A stretch of 49,267 nucleotides of DNA from Pirellulales bacterium (GTDB lineage: Bacteria; Planctomycetota; Planctomycetia; Pirellulales; JAICIG01): NCBI GenBank assembly GCA_035533075.1, contig DATLUO010000262.1:1-49267 (forward strand). The letters are read 5' to 3'. Shown here in pieces: positions 1 through 7,931 of the stretch. A program made the translations under genes and the position numbers. A model generated the notes under the pieces. That model saw nothing but the letters and a program-made list of their open reading frames with translations. It was not told the origin of the DNA and did not search any database. Numbering within the stretch: position 1 is the stretch's first letter; the number at the start of each line of letters is the position of its first letter.

Positions 1-1
1 C

Positions 2-256
2 TACCGGCAGGCGAAGCGTGTCTGGGCTCGTTACCAGGAGGAGGGCGACAGGGGGTTGGTGCATCGGCTGCGTGGGCGGGCCTCGAACCGGCATGTGCAG
101 CCGATCCGCAAGGAGCAGGCGTTGGAGCTTTATCGCGAGAAGTACGCGGGTTATGGCCCTACGTTGGCGGCAGAATGCCTGGAGCGGGACGAGGGCTTGT
201 CCGTGCCGGCGAGTACGCTACGGGAGTGGCTGTCGGATCATCCTTGGCGGCGCCGT
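2..256 (+). pseudogene. Transposase N-terminal remnant (ISNCY/IS1202-like), cut by window edge
   Basis: The first ~255 bases read through in frame 2 as the helix-turn-helix and linker part of an ISNCY-type transposase. Visible pieces are an 'ARYQEEGDRGLVHRLRGRAS' stretch, a 'YAGYGPTLAAECL' stretch and a 'STLREWLSD' stretch, in the order usual for this family, where these helices bind the terminal inverted repeats of the element. After about position 240 the resemblance stops and no DDE catalytic core follows, so the gene is truncated downstream. Its 5' end lies outside the window. The family is assigned from remembered sequence patterns only. It is almost certainly a dead fragment. Confidence 0.6.
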
Positions 257-380
257 TTCGCCCCTCCTCGTATGGCCGCCGCTGTGGGGTTGGACTGCTC
301 CGCTCCGGTCGACATTTCCATCCGTCAGAAACAGGGGACAATTCTATCCGCGTGTGACACGGAACCTCTCAAGTGCTTTA

Positions 381-435
381 CAGCCGCAACCCGGCTGGCT
401 ATGCTTTCCGAGGTACGGTGGCCTAGGACTAGGCC
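381..435. repeat. Two small hairpins upstream of the 468-800 gene
   Basis: CAGCCG-N5-CGGCTG at 381-397 forms a 6-bp stem, and GGCCTAG-GA-CTAGGCC at 420-435 is a near-perfect palindrome 32 bases before the next start codon. The second could be an operator or a repeat end; nothing else in 257-467 is recognised. Confidence 0.3.
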
Positions 436-467
436 GATACTCTTCTCTCTTGTCAGGAGACTGCGTC

Positions 468-800
468 ATGGACGGCGATTTGCAAGCGGCAATGACGGCG
501 GGCCTGTTTGTCGAATACCGCGACGAGCAGGGCAACACCATCGGGCAAACGGTCTTCACCGGTTGGCAAGGTCGGCCGGTGCCGAACATCGGCGATCTGG
601 TTTGCTGCACGGTGCAATTGACGGCCACGCGCCGCCAACGAAAACTGCTCGGCCGGGTGAAGCAACGGCACTTCGAAGTGCAACATGAAGACGACGGCCG
701 ACCGTGCGTTTGGGCGCGCTTGGTGCTTGAGGTTGTCGCTTCGCCGACACCAAAACCGACTCCAAAGCCGCAACCGCGGATTCGATTTTCGTCGAATTAA
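468..800 (+). CDS. Small protein of unknown function (110 aa)
   Basis: I do not recognise this protein. The ATG at 468 is chosen because CAGGAGA at 454-460 is a good ribosome binding site at 7-base spacing; the longer upstream reading in the same frame runs through transposase debris. The N-terminal two thirds look like a compact beta-rich fold (several V/G-rich strands such as 'GLFVEYRDEQGNTIGQTVF' and 'GDLVCCTVQLTATRRQRKL'), and the last ~20 residues are a Pro/Thr/Lys tail with a 'PTPKPTPKPQP' repeat. There is no signal peptide or membrane segment, so it should be cytoplasmic. It stands alone between a transposase remnant and an exported Gly-rich gene. Confidence 0.6.
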   Translation: MDGDLQAAMTAGLFVEYRDEQGNTIGQTVFTGWQGRPVPNIGDLVCCTVQLTATRRQRKLLGRVKQRHFEVQHEDDGRPCVWARLVLEVVASPTPKPTPKPQPRIRFSSN

Positions 801-1008
801 CGACCACCTACTCGTCACGTTCGGTCCGCGCACCCGTTGGATCCGCAGTCGATCCGACCTGCCGGTCTCATGACGACCGATTCTATCTTGTTTCTGATCG
901 TCGTCTCCGTTTGCCGCACGGGAAAGCGGACGAAGGCACGGAATGTGCGTCCCATCGAGAATACGAGGGGCAAGATTCGACACAAAGCCAAGCGACAGGG
1001 GGTGTGAG

Positions 1009-2244
1009 ATGTTGCGGCGACATTGGTTGACGAGCGGCCTGATGGCCGCGCTGATTTTGTTGGCGACGAGCGCGTCGTCATTCGGACACGGCGGCGGTGG
1101 TGGGGGCGGAGGTGGGGGCCACGGGGGTGGTGGTTTTGGCGGGGGGGGCCACGGGGGTGGTGGTTTTGGCGGGGGTGGCCACGGCGGCGGCTTTGGGGGC
1201 GGCGGGTTTCATGGCGGCGGATTTGGCGGCTTCGGCGGCGGCGGATATCGAGGCGGCGGCTTCGGCGGAGGAGGCTTCAGAGGGCCGGCGGGCGGTTACG
1301 CCTCGGGGTTTCGCGGAGCGCCCGGTGGCAGCTTTGCCGCGCGTAACTTTGGCGGCGCCGGATCACAATGGGCGCGCGGCGGTCAGATGGGCCGGGCCGG
1401 TCAAACGTTCGCGGGCGGTGGTGCCCGTTACGGTGCAAACTCGTTCATCGGTCGCCACGGACTCGCAAGCTATGGTGTGGGCGGTGGCAATCTGGGCATG
1501 AATCGTGGGTTTTACGGGATGAACCGTGGCCTTTACGGCGGTTATGGCGGGTACGGTGGCTACGGAGGTCTGGGTCTGTTTGGCTTTGGCCCCTACGGAC
1601 TGGGCTACGGCGGATTCGGCTTCTTGCCGTTCTTCGGACTCGGCTATGGTGGCTACGGCTACGGTGGCTACGGCGGGTATGGTGGCTACGGAGGGTATGG
1701 CGGATACGGTGGCTACGGGTCGGGAGGCTATGCGAATTACGCTCCGGCTGCGGGCGACCAAGCAACCGATTACGCGGCTTTGGGCGAGCAAGACTTCAAG
1801 GCGGGCCGCTACACCAACGCCATCACTGATTGGCAACATGCGTTGGTCGACGACCCGCGGAACGGCGGGCTGATGATGCTGTTGGGCCAGGCCCTGTTCG
1901 CGGTCGGCCGTTACGACGATGCGGCGGGCGCGACGCAGCTTGGTATGCAACTGCTGTCGCAAGACCACTGGGGCACCGTGGTGACTCACTTCCGCGAGCT
2001 TTACACCAGCAGCGACTACACCACGCAGTTGCGTGCTTTGGAGTCGTCGGTGAAGGCGGAGGACTCGCCGGCCAAGCGGTTCTTGCTCGGTTTTCATTAC
2101 GGCTACCTCGGATATCCGAAGCAGTCCGTTCGGGAGCTGGACAAGGCGATCGAGTTGAATCCGAAAGACAAGATGGCCACCGAGCTGCGCAAGCTGATGG
2201 CCTCGAAACTGAGCCCCGCTGAGGTATCGGAGGCGGCGGGCTGA
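1009..2244 (+). CDS. Exported glycine-rich protein with C-terminal TPR domain
   Basis: 411 aa. ATG at 1009 follows a GACAGGGGG purine tract and begins a clear signal peptide (residues ~1-26, 'LTSGLMAALILLATSASSFG'), so the product leaves the cytoplasm. Residues ~27-240 are extremely Gly-rich: first GGHGGGGF-type repeats, then Gly-Tyr repeats (GGY units around 1540-1730). Residues ~250-410 switch to a TPR-like helical domain with 'DYAALGEQDFKAGRYTNAI' and 'AKRFLLGFHYGYLGYPKQS' helices. The Gly-rich part is likely flexible and adhesive or surface-associated, and the TPR part a protein-binding module; both roles are inferred. It is convergent with the Uma2 gene, with a hairpin repeat between them. 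Confidence 0.8.
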   Translation: MLRRHWLTSGLMAALILLATSASSFGHGGGGGGGGGGHGGGGFGGGGHGGGGFGGGGHGGGFGGGGFHGGGFGGFGGGGYRGGGFGGGGFRGPAGGYASGFRGAPGGSFAARNFGGAGSQWARGGQMGRAGQTFAGGGARYGANSFIGRHGLASYGVGGGNLGMNRGFYGMNRGLYGGYGGYGGYGGLGLFGFGPYGLGYGGFGFLPFFGLGYGGYGYGGYGGYGGYGGYGGYGGYGSGGYANYAPAAGDQATDYAALGEQDFKAGRYTNAITDWQHALVDDPRNGGLMMLLGQALFAVGRYDDAAGATQLGMQLLSQDHWGTVVTHFRELYTSSDYTTQLRALESSVKAEDSPAKRFLLGFHYGYLGYPKQSVRELDKAIELNPKDKMATELRKLMASKLSPAEVSEAAG

Positions 2245-2245
2245 T

Positions 2246-2296
2246 GTAGCCCGCTTGCTCCGCAAGCGGAACGGCTGAATCGGATGGGTGGGCTAC
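2246..2296. repeat. Inverted repeat with hairpin between convergent genes; overlaps a stop codon
   Basis: The element starts GTAGCCCGC and ends GGTGGGCTAC, so its ends are mutually inverted. Inside, CCGCTTGC-TCC-GCAAGCGG is a perfect 8-bp stem. It could act as a bidirectional terminator for the two convergent genes, although there is no T-run. The right end supplies the TAG stop (2293-2295 on minus) of the Uma2 gene. Confidence 0.6.
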
Positions 2297-2946
2297 TCGG
2301 CTTTGGATCCGGCGAGTAACTCGTTCAAGACCGCGGGCACCTTGGGCGGCTGCTCCTGCCACAGCCATTCGGGGCGAAGATAAAAGCCCGGCACGACGCG
2401 CGATGCGATTTTGCCTTCAGCCGGTGCGATCGACTGGTAGGCTTTGTCGGCGTCCAGCGCGTAGGCTTCCAAGCGCTGATAGAGCGGGTCGATCACCCAG
2501 TACTCATCGACGCCCGCCGCTTCGTATTCCAGGTATTTGACTCGCCAGTCTCGGTCGACGCTGTCCTCCGAGACGACCTCGATGATCAAGTTCGGCGCCC
2601 CTTCGAAATGGTTTTTGTGCAGACGATCAGAGCGGTTGTTTGCGACAAATAAAACGTCCGGCAAACGACGACGTTTGGAGTTGATCCGCACCGATACTTC
2701 GGGGCCCAACGCCTCGCCCAGGTCGCGTTCTCGCGCGTAGTCGTTCAGCAGAGAGTGCAGGAAGTGCGAAAGCCTGTCGTGAACGACACTGACTGGAGAC
2801 ATGATAATCACCTTTCCGTCAACCCATTCGGCGCGCGTGTCTTCGTCGCACCAGGCCAGGAACTCTTCCTCCGTCATGGTTCTGCCCGGAGGCAATGGGG
2901 CAACTTCAAGATTGATCGAAGCGACGTTGTGCTGTATTGAAGCCAT
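2293..2946 (-). CDS. Uma2 family (DUF820) PD-(D/E)XK nuclease-fold protein
   Basis: 217 aa. The ATG at 2946 is preferred to upstream in-frame starts because CGGAGG lies 8 bases before it and homologous proteins begin near 'MTEEEFLAWCDEDTRAEWVDG'. Typical Uma2 features are present in order: 'EWVDGKVIIM' (~residues 35-45), 'LGPEVSVRI', 'RLPDVLFV' (~100), 'LIIEVVSEDSVDRDW' (~130) and 'KYLEYEAAGVDEYWVIDP'. The Asp of PDV and the E of 'IIEVVS' are the expected catalytic acidic residues. These proteins are abundant in cyanobacteria and planctomycetes; they are annotated as putative restriction endonucleases, but their real role is unknown. It is a stand-alone gene ending on a repeat. Confidence 0.85.
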   Translation of the reverse strand: MASIQHNVASINLEVAPLPPGRTMTEEEFLAWCDEDTRAEWVDGKVIIMSPVSVVHDRLSHFLHSLLNDYARERDLGEALGPEVSVRINSKRRRLPDVLFVANNRSDRLHKNHFEGAPNLIIEVVSEDSVDRDWRVKYLEYEAAGVDEYWVIDPLYQRLEAYALDADKAYQSIAPAEGKIASRVVPGFYLRPEWLWQEQPPKVPAVLNELLAGSKAE

Positions 2947-3044
2947 GATGGAAACCTCCGTGGCTTTATTGTATCTCGCAAGCCGGCAGTCGTAAAACGA
3001 CCTGGCGAGCACAAATTGGTGCCCCAACCAACCCCAGCCAGCCC

Positions 3045-3839
3045 TTACGGAGCCTGCCGCTCGGTGATGCCGAACAAACGCCGGGCGTTTTCGAGCGTCT
3101 GTGCCGCGAAGGCGTCCGGCGTTGTGCCGCGCGCCGCGGCCAGGCAGGCCGCGGTGTGTACCAGGTGGGCCGGCTCGTTGCGGCGGCCGCGCAAAGGATG
3201 AGGTGAGAGATACGGGCTGTCGGTTTCGATTAGGATCCGATCGTCGGGCACGCTGCGGGCCACTGCCCGCAACTCGTCGGCCTTCTTGAATGTGACCATG
3301 CCGGCGAAGCTGATAGAGAGTCCCAGTTCGACGCACTCGGCCGCCGATTCGGCACTGCCGGTGAACGAGTGCATCACGCCGGCCATCGGCCCGCGGCGGC
3401 GCGCGTCGCGCAGCATCGCCAGCACGTCGGCGTCGCTGTCGCGCGTGTGGACGATGAACGGCAGCCCGCGCTCCTGTGAGAGCCGCAGATGACGGTCGAA
3501 GTAATCCTGCTGCAGCTCGAACGGCGAATAGTCCCAGTGGCGGTCGAGGCCCGTTTCGCCCAGTGCCACGACGCGCGGCCGCTCGACCAGCGACCAGACG
3601 CGCTCCCAGTCGCCCGGCGCTGCCTGGCCGCAGTAGTTCGGTTGAATGCCCACGGCGGCGAAGATGCCCGAATGCTTCGCCGCCAGCTCGACGCTCGCCA
3701 GGCTGCTGTCGGCGGTGATGCCGACCGCCAGCATCGTCTCGACGCCCGCCTGCCGTGCGCGGTCAATCACTTCCGCCCGATCGGCGTCGAACTCCGGCTG
3801 GTCGAGGTGAGCGTGCGTGTCGAACAGGTGCATCGTCAT
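3045..3839 (-). CDS. tatD: TatD family metal-dependent hydrolase (DNase)
   Basis: 264 aa, the usual TatD length. Metal-binding residues sit where expected: 'FDTHAHLD' (H9, H11), 'GETGLD' (~E96), 'FIVHTRD' (~H135), 'MHSFTG' (~H162) and 'ETDSPYL' (~D213). TatD enzymes are cytoplasmic TIM-barrel hydrolases with 3'-5' exonuclease activity on DNA, thought to act in repair of oxidative damage. Two ATGs are possible (3839 and 3833); the first is taken because it begins 2 bases after the stop of the upstream gene, which suggests translational coupling. It is the last gene of a compact minus-strand run. Function confident; exact substrate unknown. Confidence 0.92.
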   Translation of the reverse strand: MTMHLFDTHAHLDQPEFDADRAEVIDRARQAGVETMLAVGITADSSLASVELAAKHSGIFAAVGIQPNYCGQAAPGDWERVWSLVERPRVVALGETGLDRHWDYSPFELQQDYFDRHLRLSQERGLPFIVHTRDSDADVLAMLRDARRRGPMAGVMHSFTGSAESAAECVELGLSISFAGMVTFKKADELRAVARSVPDDRILIETDSPYLSPHPLRGRRNEPAHLVHTAACLAAARGTTPDAFAAQTLENARRLFGITERQAP

Positions 3840-3841
3840 AA

Positions 3842-4150
3842 CTATCTGCGGTCGATGCGCGACTTTGCCGAACGCGGACGGAGCACGGCGTAGATCACGC
3901 AAAACAAGAGCGCCAGCGGCAACAGCTTGGGTCGCAACGCAGCCATCAGCAACACGGCCAAAAAGACGAACAGCCAGAACTTGTGCCGCACGCGCAACAG
4001 ATCGGGCAAGGCCAGCCAAAGCAGCCCCATGACGAGGCCCACTCGCCAAAAGGCGCCCTCGATCGCCACGCTGCCGTATCCGAACAACCAACACGCCGCC
4101 GCGCCGGCCAGAAGCGCCAGGGCAATCAGGCCGACGGTAGGACGGTGCAT
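3842..4150 (-). CDS. Small membrane protein of unknown function (102 aa)
   Basis: Three or four hydrophobic helices are visible: 'VGLIALALLAGAAACWLFG', 'VGLVMGLLWLALPDLL', 'FWLFVFLAVLLMAAL' and 'LLPLALLFCVIYAVL'. A basic tail 'RPRSAKSRIDRR' probably faces the cytoplasm. The stop codon is separated from the tatD start by two bases, so the two are probably co-transcribed. No enzymatic motif is seen. Short proteins of this type next to tatD are common in planctomycetes in my recollection, but no function is known to me. Confidence 0.7.
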   Translation of the reverse strand: MHRPTVGLIALALLAGAAACWLFGYGSVAIEGAFWRVGLVMGLLWLALPDLLRVRHKFWLFVFLAVLLMAALRPKLLPLALLFCVIYAVLRPRSAKSRIDRR

Positions 4151-4192
4151 GCAGAACAGGGAACAGGGGACAGGTTACAGGGAACAGCAGCA
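4151..4192. repeat. Short degenerate ACAGGGAACAGG repeats
   Basis: The gap between 3842-4150 and the next gene contains 'GAACAGGG', 'AACAGGGGACAGG' and 'TTACAGGGAACAG', about four imperfect copies of a 7-9 base unit. It resembles simple dispersed repeats elsewhere in the window (42180, 49061). Confidence 0.4.
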
Positions 4193-4197
4193 GGTGG

Positions 4198-6198
4198 TCA
4201 GATCTTGTCGAGCGAGTCGATCCATCGCAGCACTTCCGATACTTCGTCGTCGCCGAGCAGGGGCGCTTTTTCCGGCTGCTCTCTCACGGTCACGGCGAAC
4301 TTCCGATCGCGCAGCGTCTTGATAGCCGCTGCCGTCATTTTTTCGAAACGGCTGGCTTTGGTCTCGGTGAGAAAAAAGTCGAGCCGCGCGACGGGATCGT
4401 TGTCGGCCGCCGAGGGAAGGAAGGGCGACCGCAGCGCGACGACGCCCCGCACCGTGTCGCGGTGATTGAAGGCGTAGTAATAGGCCACCATGCCGCCCAC
4501 CTCTTCGCCCCACACGATCACCCGCAACGGATCGATCTGGTAGCCGGCCTTGAGCTGCTCGACGGCCTTGCGAATGAACTCAAAATCGTCGGACTGCCAC
4601 TTGCCCGATTCCGCCGCCTTCGGCGCCAACAAAATCAATCGCCCGCGGTCGCAACGGTCCTTCCAGGTCAAGAGCAGGTCGTCGTCGATCTGAGGTTCGC
4701 CGGGCGGATGGAGCCAAACGACCAGCGCGTGCGGCCGCCGTGGATCGTAGCTTTCGGGCACATAGCTCAGGGCCTCATTCTTCAACTCCGCAATCTTCAG
4801 CGTCGAGCGGCCGGTCGCCGGACGCTGGCCCTCAAACGCGGGAAGTTGGGCTGCGTCCGGCAACTCGGCCGGCACGGCGTCCGGCTCCGCCTGCCAGACA
4901 AGATCGAATTTCAGCGTTTGATCGCCGCGATGAATCTCGATAGGCGTCGATTGTCCGATTTCCGCCGCCGCCGCGATCTCGACCAGATCGTCGCGGCGCT
5001 TTACCGGCTTGTCCGCGAGCGACGTAATCACGTCGCCCGGCTCCAGCGCGGCTTTCTTGGCCGGGCTATCGGCGTAGACATAACGGACGACGACGCCGTT
5101 TTGTTCGGCGTCCTTTCCGCTGCGTTCGGGCAACACGCCCAGGAACGCCCGCTGATAGGGATCGAGATGATCGACCAGCTCGATCTCGCGCACGAGCTTT
5201 TCTTCGCCGCGGACGACGGTGATGGAAAGCTTGTCGCCGGCATAATGGCGGTGAACCTCGTCGAGCAACTGCGAGGAGCGCGCGACGGCTCGGTCGTCGA
5301 TGGCGACGATTTTGTCGCCCGCTTTCAGGCCGGCCTTGTAGGCGGGCGAGTTCGGCCGGGCCGCGGCGATGACCGGCGCGTCGGCATACACGTCGCCGCT
5401 TTGCAGGCTGACGCCCACCAGGCCCGGCTTCAGGTCGCCCTCTTTCCAGCGCGGCAGCACGCGATGGATGTGTTCCAGCGGCACGGCAAAGCCGATGCCC
5501 GAATCGTACCATTCGACGCCGCCCACCTCGCCGGATTTTTGCGGCGAGAGCGGCGACAGGACGCCCATCACGCGGCCGCGAATATCGACCAGCGGCCCGC
5601 CGTAGTTGGTGGGCGAGACCTTGGCGTCGGTCTGGACGGCCCGGCCCGAAAGGCGGTCGACGGCGCTCACGATGCCGACCGAAATGTTGAGCTTGGAAAC
5701 ATCGAACGCCCGGCCGAGGGCGATGGCCCACCAGCCGACTTGAATCTCTTTTTCGGGTGCTGTATCAGGAAGCGGGAGCGGCTGCTCGCGTTCGACCTTG
5801 AGCAGCACGAGCATGCGGCTATGGTCGGTGGCGACCAGTTGTGCCGGCAGGCGGGCGCCGTCGGCCAGCGTAACAATGATCGAACTTGGCTTCTGCACGA
5901 AGTTGAACGCGCTCGACACGATGTAGCCATCCGCCGACACGATCAGCCCCGTGGCTGGCCCGGTTCCCAATAGCACTTGGCCGACGCGTTCCAGTCCGCC
6001 GACGGTTTCGATGCCGACCACGACGGGCGCAACCTTTTCGACGGCGGCCTGAATGGCACGCTGCTCGCGTATCGACAGATCGTCGTCGGCACACAACAGG
6101 CCGGACCCGATCAGCAGCATCGCGGCGACGGGGACTGGCAAAGCGTTTTTCATGCGAGTCATGGACGAGTTCAAACGGCCTCCGAATGGTTTGCTCAT
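4198..6198 (-). CDS. HtrA-like pseudoprotease with PDZ domains fused to a nucleophile-less alpha/beta-hydrolase domain
   Basis: 666 aa. A signal peptide follows 'MTRMKNALPVPVAAMLLIGS', so it is exported or lipid-independent periplasmic. Residues ~45-235 have the chymotrypsin/HtrA layout (Gly-rich 'TGPATGLIVSADGYIV', 'TLADGARLPAQLVATD', 'GPLVDIRGRVMGV'), then two PDZ domains (~255-345 and ~350-435), then an alpha/beta-hydrolase-like domain (~470-660). All three protease catalytic positions are replaced: the His region reads 'SSAFNFV', the Asp region 'DHSRMLVLLK', and the Ser loop 'NYGG' (Tyr199). The hydrolase elbow reads GEEVGG instead of GxSxGG. It is therefore probably a binding or scaffold protein. 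The start at 6198 lies 1 base after the upstream stop; ATG 6162 is an alternative nearer the signal peptide. Confidence 0.85.
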   Translation of the reverse strand: MSKPFGGRLNSSMTRMKNALPVPVAAMLLIGSGLLCADDDLSIREQRAIQAAVEKVAPVVVGIETVGGLERVGQVLLGTGPATGLIVSADGYIVSSAFNFVQKPSSIIVTLADGARLPAQLVATDHSRMLVLLKVEREQPLPLPDTAPEKEIQVGWWAIALGRAFDVSKLNISVGIVSAVDRLSGRAVQTDAKVSPTNYGGPLVDIRGRVMGVLSPLSPQKSGEVGGVEWYDSGIGFAVPLEHIHRVLPRWKEGDLKPGLVGVSLQSGDVYADAPVIAAARPNSPAYKAGLKAGDKIVAIDDRAVARSSQLLDEVHRHYAGDKLSITVVRGEEKLVREIELVDHLDPYQRAFLGVLPERSGKDAEQNGVVVRYVYADSPAKKAALEPGDVITSLADKPVKRRDDLVEIAAAAEIGQSTPIEIHRGDQTLKFDLVWQAEPDAVPAELPDAAQLPAFEGQRPATGRSTLKIAELKNEALSYVPESYDPRRPHALVVWLHPPGEPQIDDDLLLTWKDRCDRGRLILLAPKAAESGKWQSDDFEFIRKAVEQLKAGYQIDPLRVIVWGEEVGGMVAYYYAFNHRDTVRGVVALRSPFLPSAADNDPVARLDFFLTETKASRFEKMTAAAIKTLRDRKFAVTVREQPEKAPLLGDDEVSEVLRWIDSLDKI

Positions 6199-6199
6199 G

Positions 6200-7105
6200 C
6201 TATTCTAGCAGATTTCCCAGCAGCGGGGCCATGTCGCGGTCGAAGTCGTGTTTCGCCAAGAGAAGCACGGCGATCAGTGGCAGGGCCACCAATAGCAGTC
6301 GAATCGCCACAGCCTGCCACGGTTTGCGACCGCGAAGCGGCGGCAACTCCGTGACCCAACACAACAAGGGAGCGAGAAACACGACGATCGCTGGCGTGGC
6401 CGAAAGCCGGCCAAAGAAGTGCCCGATGAGCAGCACTCCTGCCAAGGCAATGAGGCCCATGCCGATCAATCCGTGAGCAGCGAAAAGTCGGCTGATGGCG
6501 GCCGAAGCGACCGCTGCCCCAGTCACTGCCGCGGCCAGCGGCAAAGCCGCTTCGCCACCGCGGATGTACCCGGCCAGCATCACGGCCAGCCCGCCACAGA
6601 CGATCGCCTGCGACAAAGCCAGCGGAAGTGAAACGCCCGTGTGGCGCTGGTCGAATAAGAACAACATCGTCCACACGCACGTCAAACCACCGCCGGCAAG
6701 CACGAGCCAGATGGCTGCCGGCCATGTCGTTCGCCAAGCATCCGCCGCGCCGCCGAGATAGACGGAACCGTGTAAGAGTACTCTGGCGGTCGCCAGGGCC
6801 AGGCCGATCCGCAATAAGCCGGCCAGCCCCGTCGGCAGCCGTGGAAGCACGGCCAGCAATTCCACGACGGTCGCCGCCGGCAAGACGATTGTCAGCAGCC
6901 GGTCCAAGGCGTTGGCCGGCGGCCATTGGGGACGAAGATCGAGGACGGCCCACCCGATTGCGGTTCCCAGGCCGACGGCCACGACGCAAGCGGCGTTCAT
7001 CCAGGCCGGGTTCGCCCACCGCAGCCAGCCGAGCGCCACGACCAAGACCGCACTGGCGCCGGCGGCGGCCAGCGTGGCCAGCAGGCACTCGACCGGGTCG
7101 GGCAT
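6200..7105 (-). CDS. Polytopic membrane protein of unknown function
   Basis: 301 aa, almost entirely hydrophobic with about nine likely membrane helices, for example 'LLATLAAAGASAVLVVALGW', 'LGTAIGWAVLDL', 'LLTIVLPAATVVELLAVL', 'AIWLVLAGGGLTCVWTMLFL', 'LALSQAIVCGGLAVMLAGY' and 'LLLVALPLIAVLLLA'. No transporter or enzyme motif is recognised. A GGAAA stretch precedes the ATG. It begins 3 bases after yceI and ends 1 base before the pseudo-HtrA gene, so the three are probably one transcript. A role together with the exported pseudo-HtrA protein is possible but only inferred from position. Confidence 0.75.
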   Translation of the reverse strand: MPDPVECLLATLAAAGASAVLVVALGWLRWANPAWMNAACVVAVGLGTAIGWAVLDLRPQWPPANALDRLLTIVLPAATVVELLAVLPRLPTGLAGLLRIGLALATARVLLHGSVYLGGAADAWRTTWPAAIWLVLAGGGLTCVWTMLFLFDQRHTGVSLPLALSQAIVCGGLAVMLAGYIRGGEAALPLAAAVTGAAVASAAISRLFAAHGLIGMGLIALAGVLLIGHFFGRLSATPAIVVFLAPLLCWVTELPPLRGRKPWQAVAIRLLLVALPLIAVLLLAKHDFDRDMAPLLGNLLE

Positions 7106-7108
7106 CGG

Positions 7109-7693
7109 CTATTTCCGCATTCCTTCGCAGTCGATGTAGATCCGCACCTCGTCGCCGATCAGGCCGATGTTTTTCTTGTCGAAGCCGAAGTCGCTCCGCT
7201 TGAGCGACAGTTCCGTGGAGAAGCCGACGCGCTTCGTGCCCATGAAATCGGCCTCTTTGCCGCCCAGCAGCTTGATGGTGACGGGGTTCGTCTTGCCGTG
7301 CATGGTGAAGTCGCCCGCCACTTCGTAGCCGCCCTTGATCGGCCTCACGCTGGTGCTCTTGAAGTCGATCGTGGGAAACTGCTTGGTGTCGAAGTAGTCG
7401 GGCTGCCGCAGGTGCTCGTCGCGGGCCTTGTTGGCGGTATCCACGCTATCGGCCTTGATCGACAGCTCGAACGACGACTTGGCCGGGTCCAGCTTGTCGA
7501 TCACGAACTTTCCTTCGGCCTCGTTGAAGCGGCCGTGGATCCAGCTAATGTCGAGGTGTTGGGTTTTGAAGCTGATCGACGAATGGACCATGTCGAAGGC
7601 GTACTCATCGGCCGCGGCGGCCGGCTTGACGCCCGTCGAAAGACACAATCCGGCCACGATGCCGATCGTCCAGGTTGAGAAGAATTGACGCAC
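7109..7693 (-). CDS. YceI family periplasmic lipid-binding protein
   Basis: 194 aa. I take the GTG at 7693 because AGGAG lies 7 bases before it, whereas the upstream TTG at 7711 has none. A signal peptide ends near 'TGVKPAAAADEYAF'. The mature part shows the YceI lipocalin-like pattern: 'DMVHSSISFKTQHL', 'HGRFNEAEGKFVID', 'SFELSIKADSVDT', 'RDEHLRQPDYFDTKQFP', 'DFTMHGKTNPVTI' and 'RSDFGFDKK'. YceI proteins bind isoprenoid lipids such as polyprenyl chains in the periplasm. It is the first gene of the minus-strand cluster down to tatD. Family assignment firm, ligand unknown. Confidence 0.93.
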   Translation of the reverse strand: MRQFFSTWTIGIVAGLCLSTGVKPAAAADEYAFDMVHSSISFKTQHLDISWIHGRFNEAEGKFVIDKLDPAKSSFELSIKADSVDTANKARDEHLRQPDYFDTKQFPTIDFKSTSVRPIKGGYEVAGDFTMHGKTNPVTIKLLGGKEADFMGTKRVGFSTELSLKRSDFGFDKKNIGLIGDEVRIYIDCEGMRK

Positions 7694-7841
7694 GAGGTCG
7701 CTCCTTGGCAAGACGGTTTCAGGGGTTTCAGGGATGAAGCTCAGTGAAGCACGCGAACTGGCATGGTAAGCTCGCGCGGGGCGGGAGTAAAGCGGGTAAC
7801 CCGGATCCGCTGCAGATGTCCGGTCGGGTTAGCGAATATCC

Positions 7842-7931
7842 GTAGGGTGGGACCAGCGAGCTTGCGAGCGCCGGCCCACCATCGGCGCTCATGGTGGGCC
7901 GGCGCTCGCAAGCTCGCTGGTCCCACCCTAC
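7842..7931. repeat. Inverted pair of the R1 dispersed repeat (GTAGGGTGGGACC...)
   Basis: Two ~38-bp arms face each other around a short centre (CGGCGCT). The left arm reads GTAGGGTGGGACCAGC, then GAGCTTGCGAGC and GCCGGCCCACC; the right arm is its reverse complement. The RNA would fold as one long hairpin. The right end supplies the TAG stop codon (7928-7930, minus) of the radical SAM gene. Further copies lie at 11237-11348, 42144-42173 and 48976-49119. Confidence 0.85.

Noticed and set aside
4462-5973. 503-aa plus frame opposite the pseudo-HtrA gene
   Set aside because: Antisense shadow; the minus strand has signal peptide, PDZ domains and operon context.
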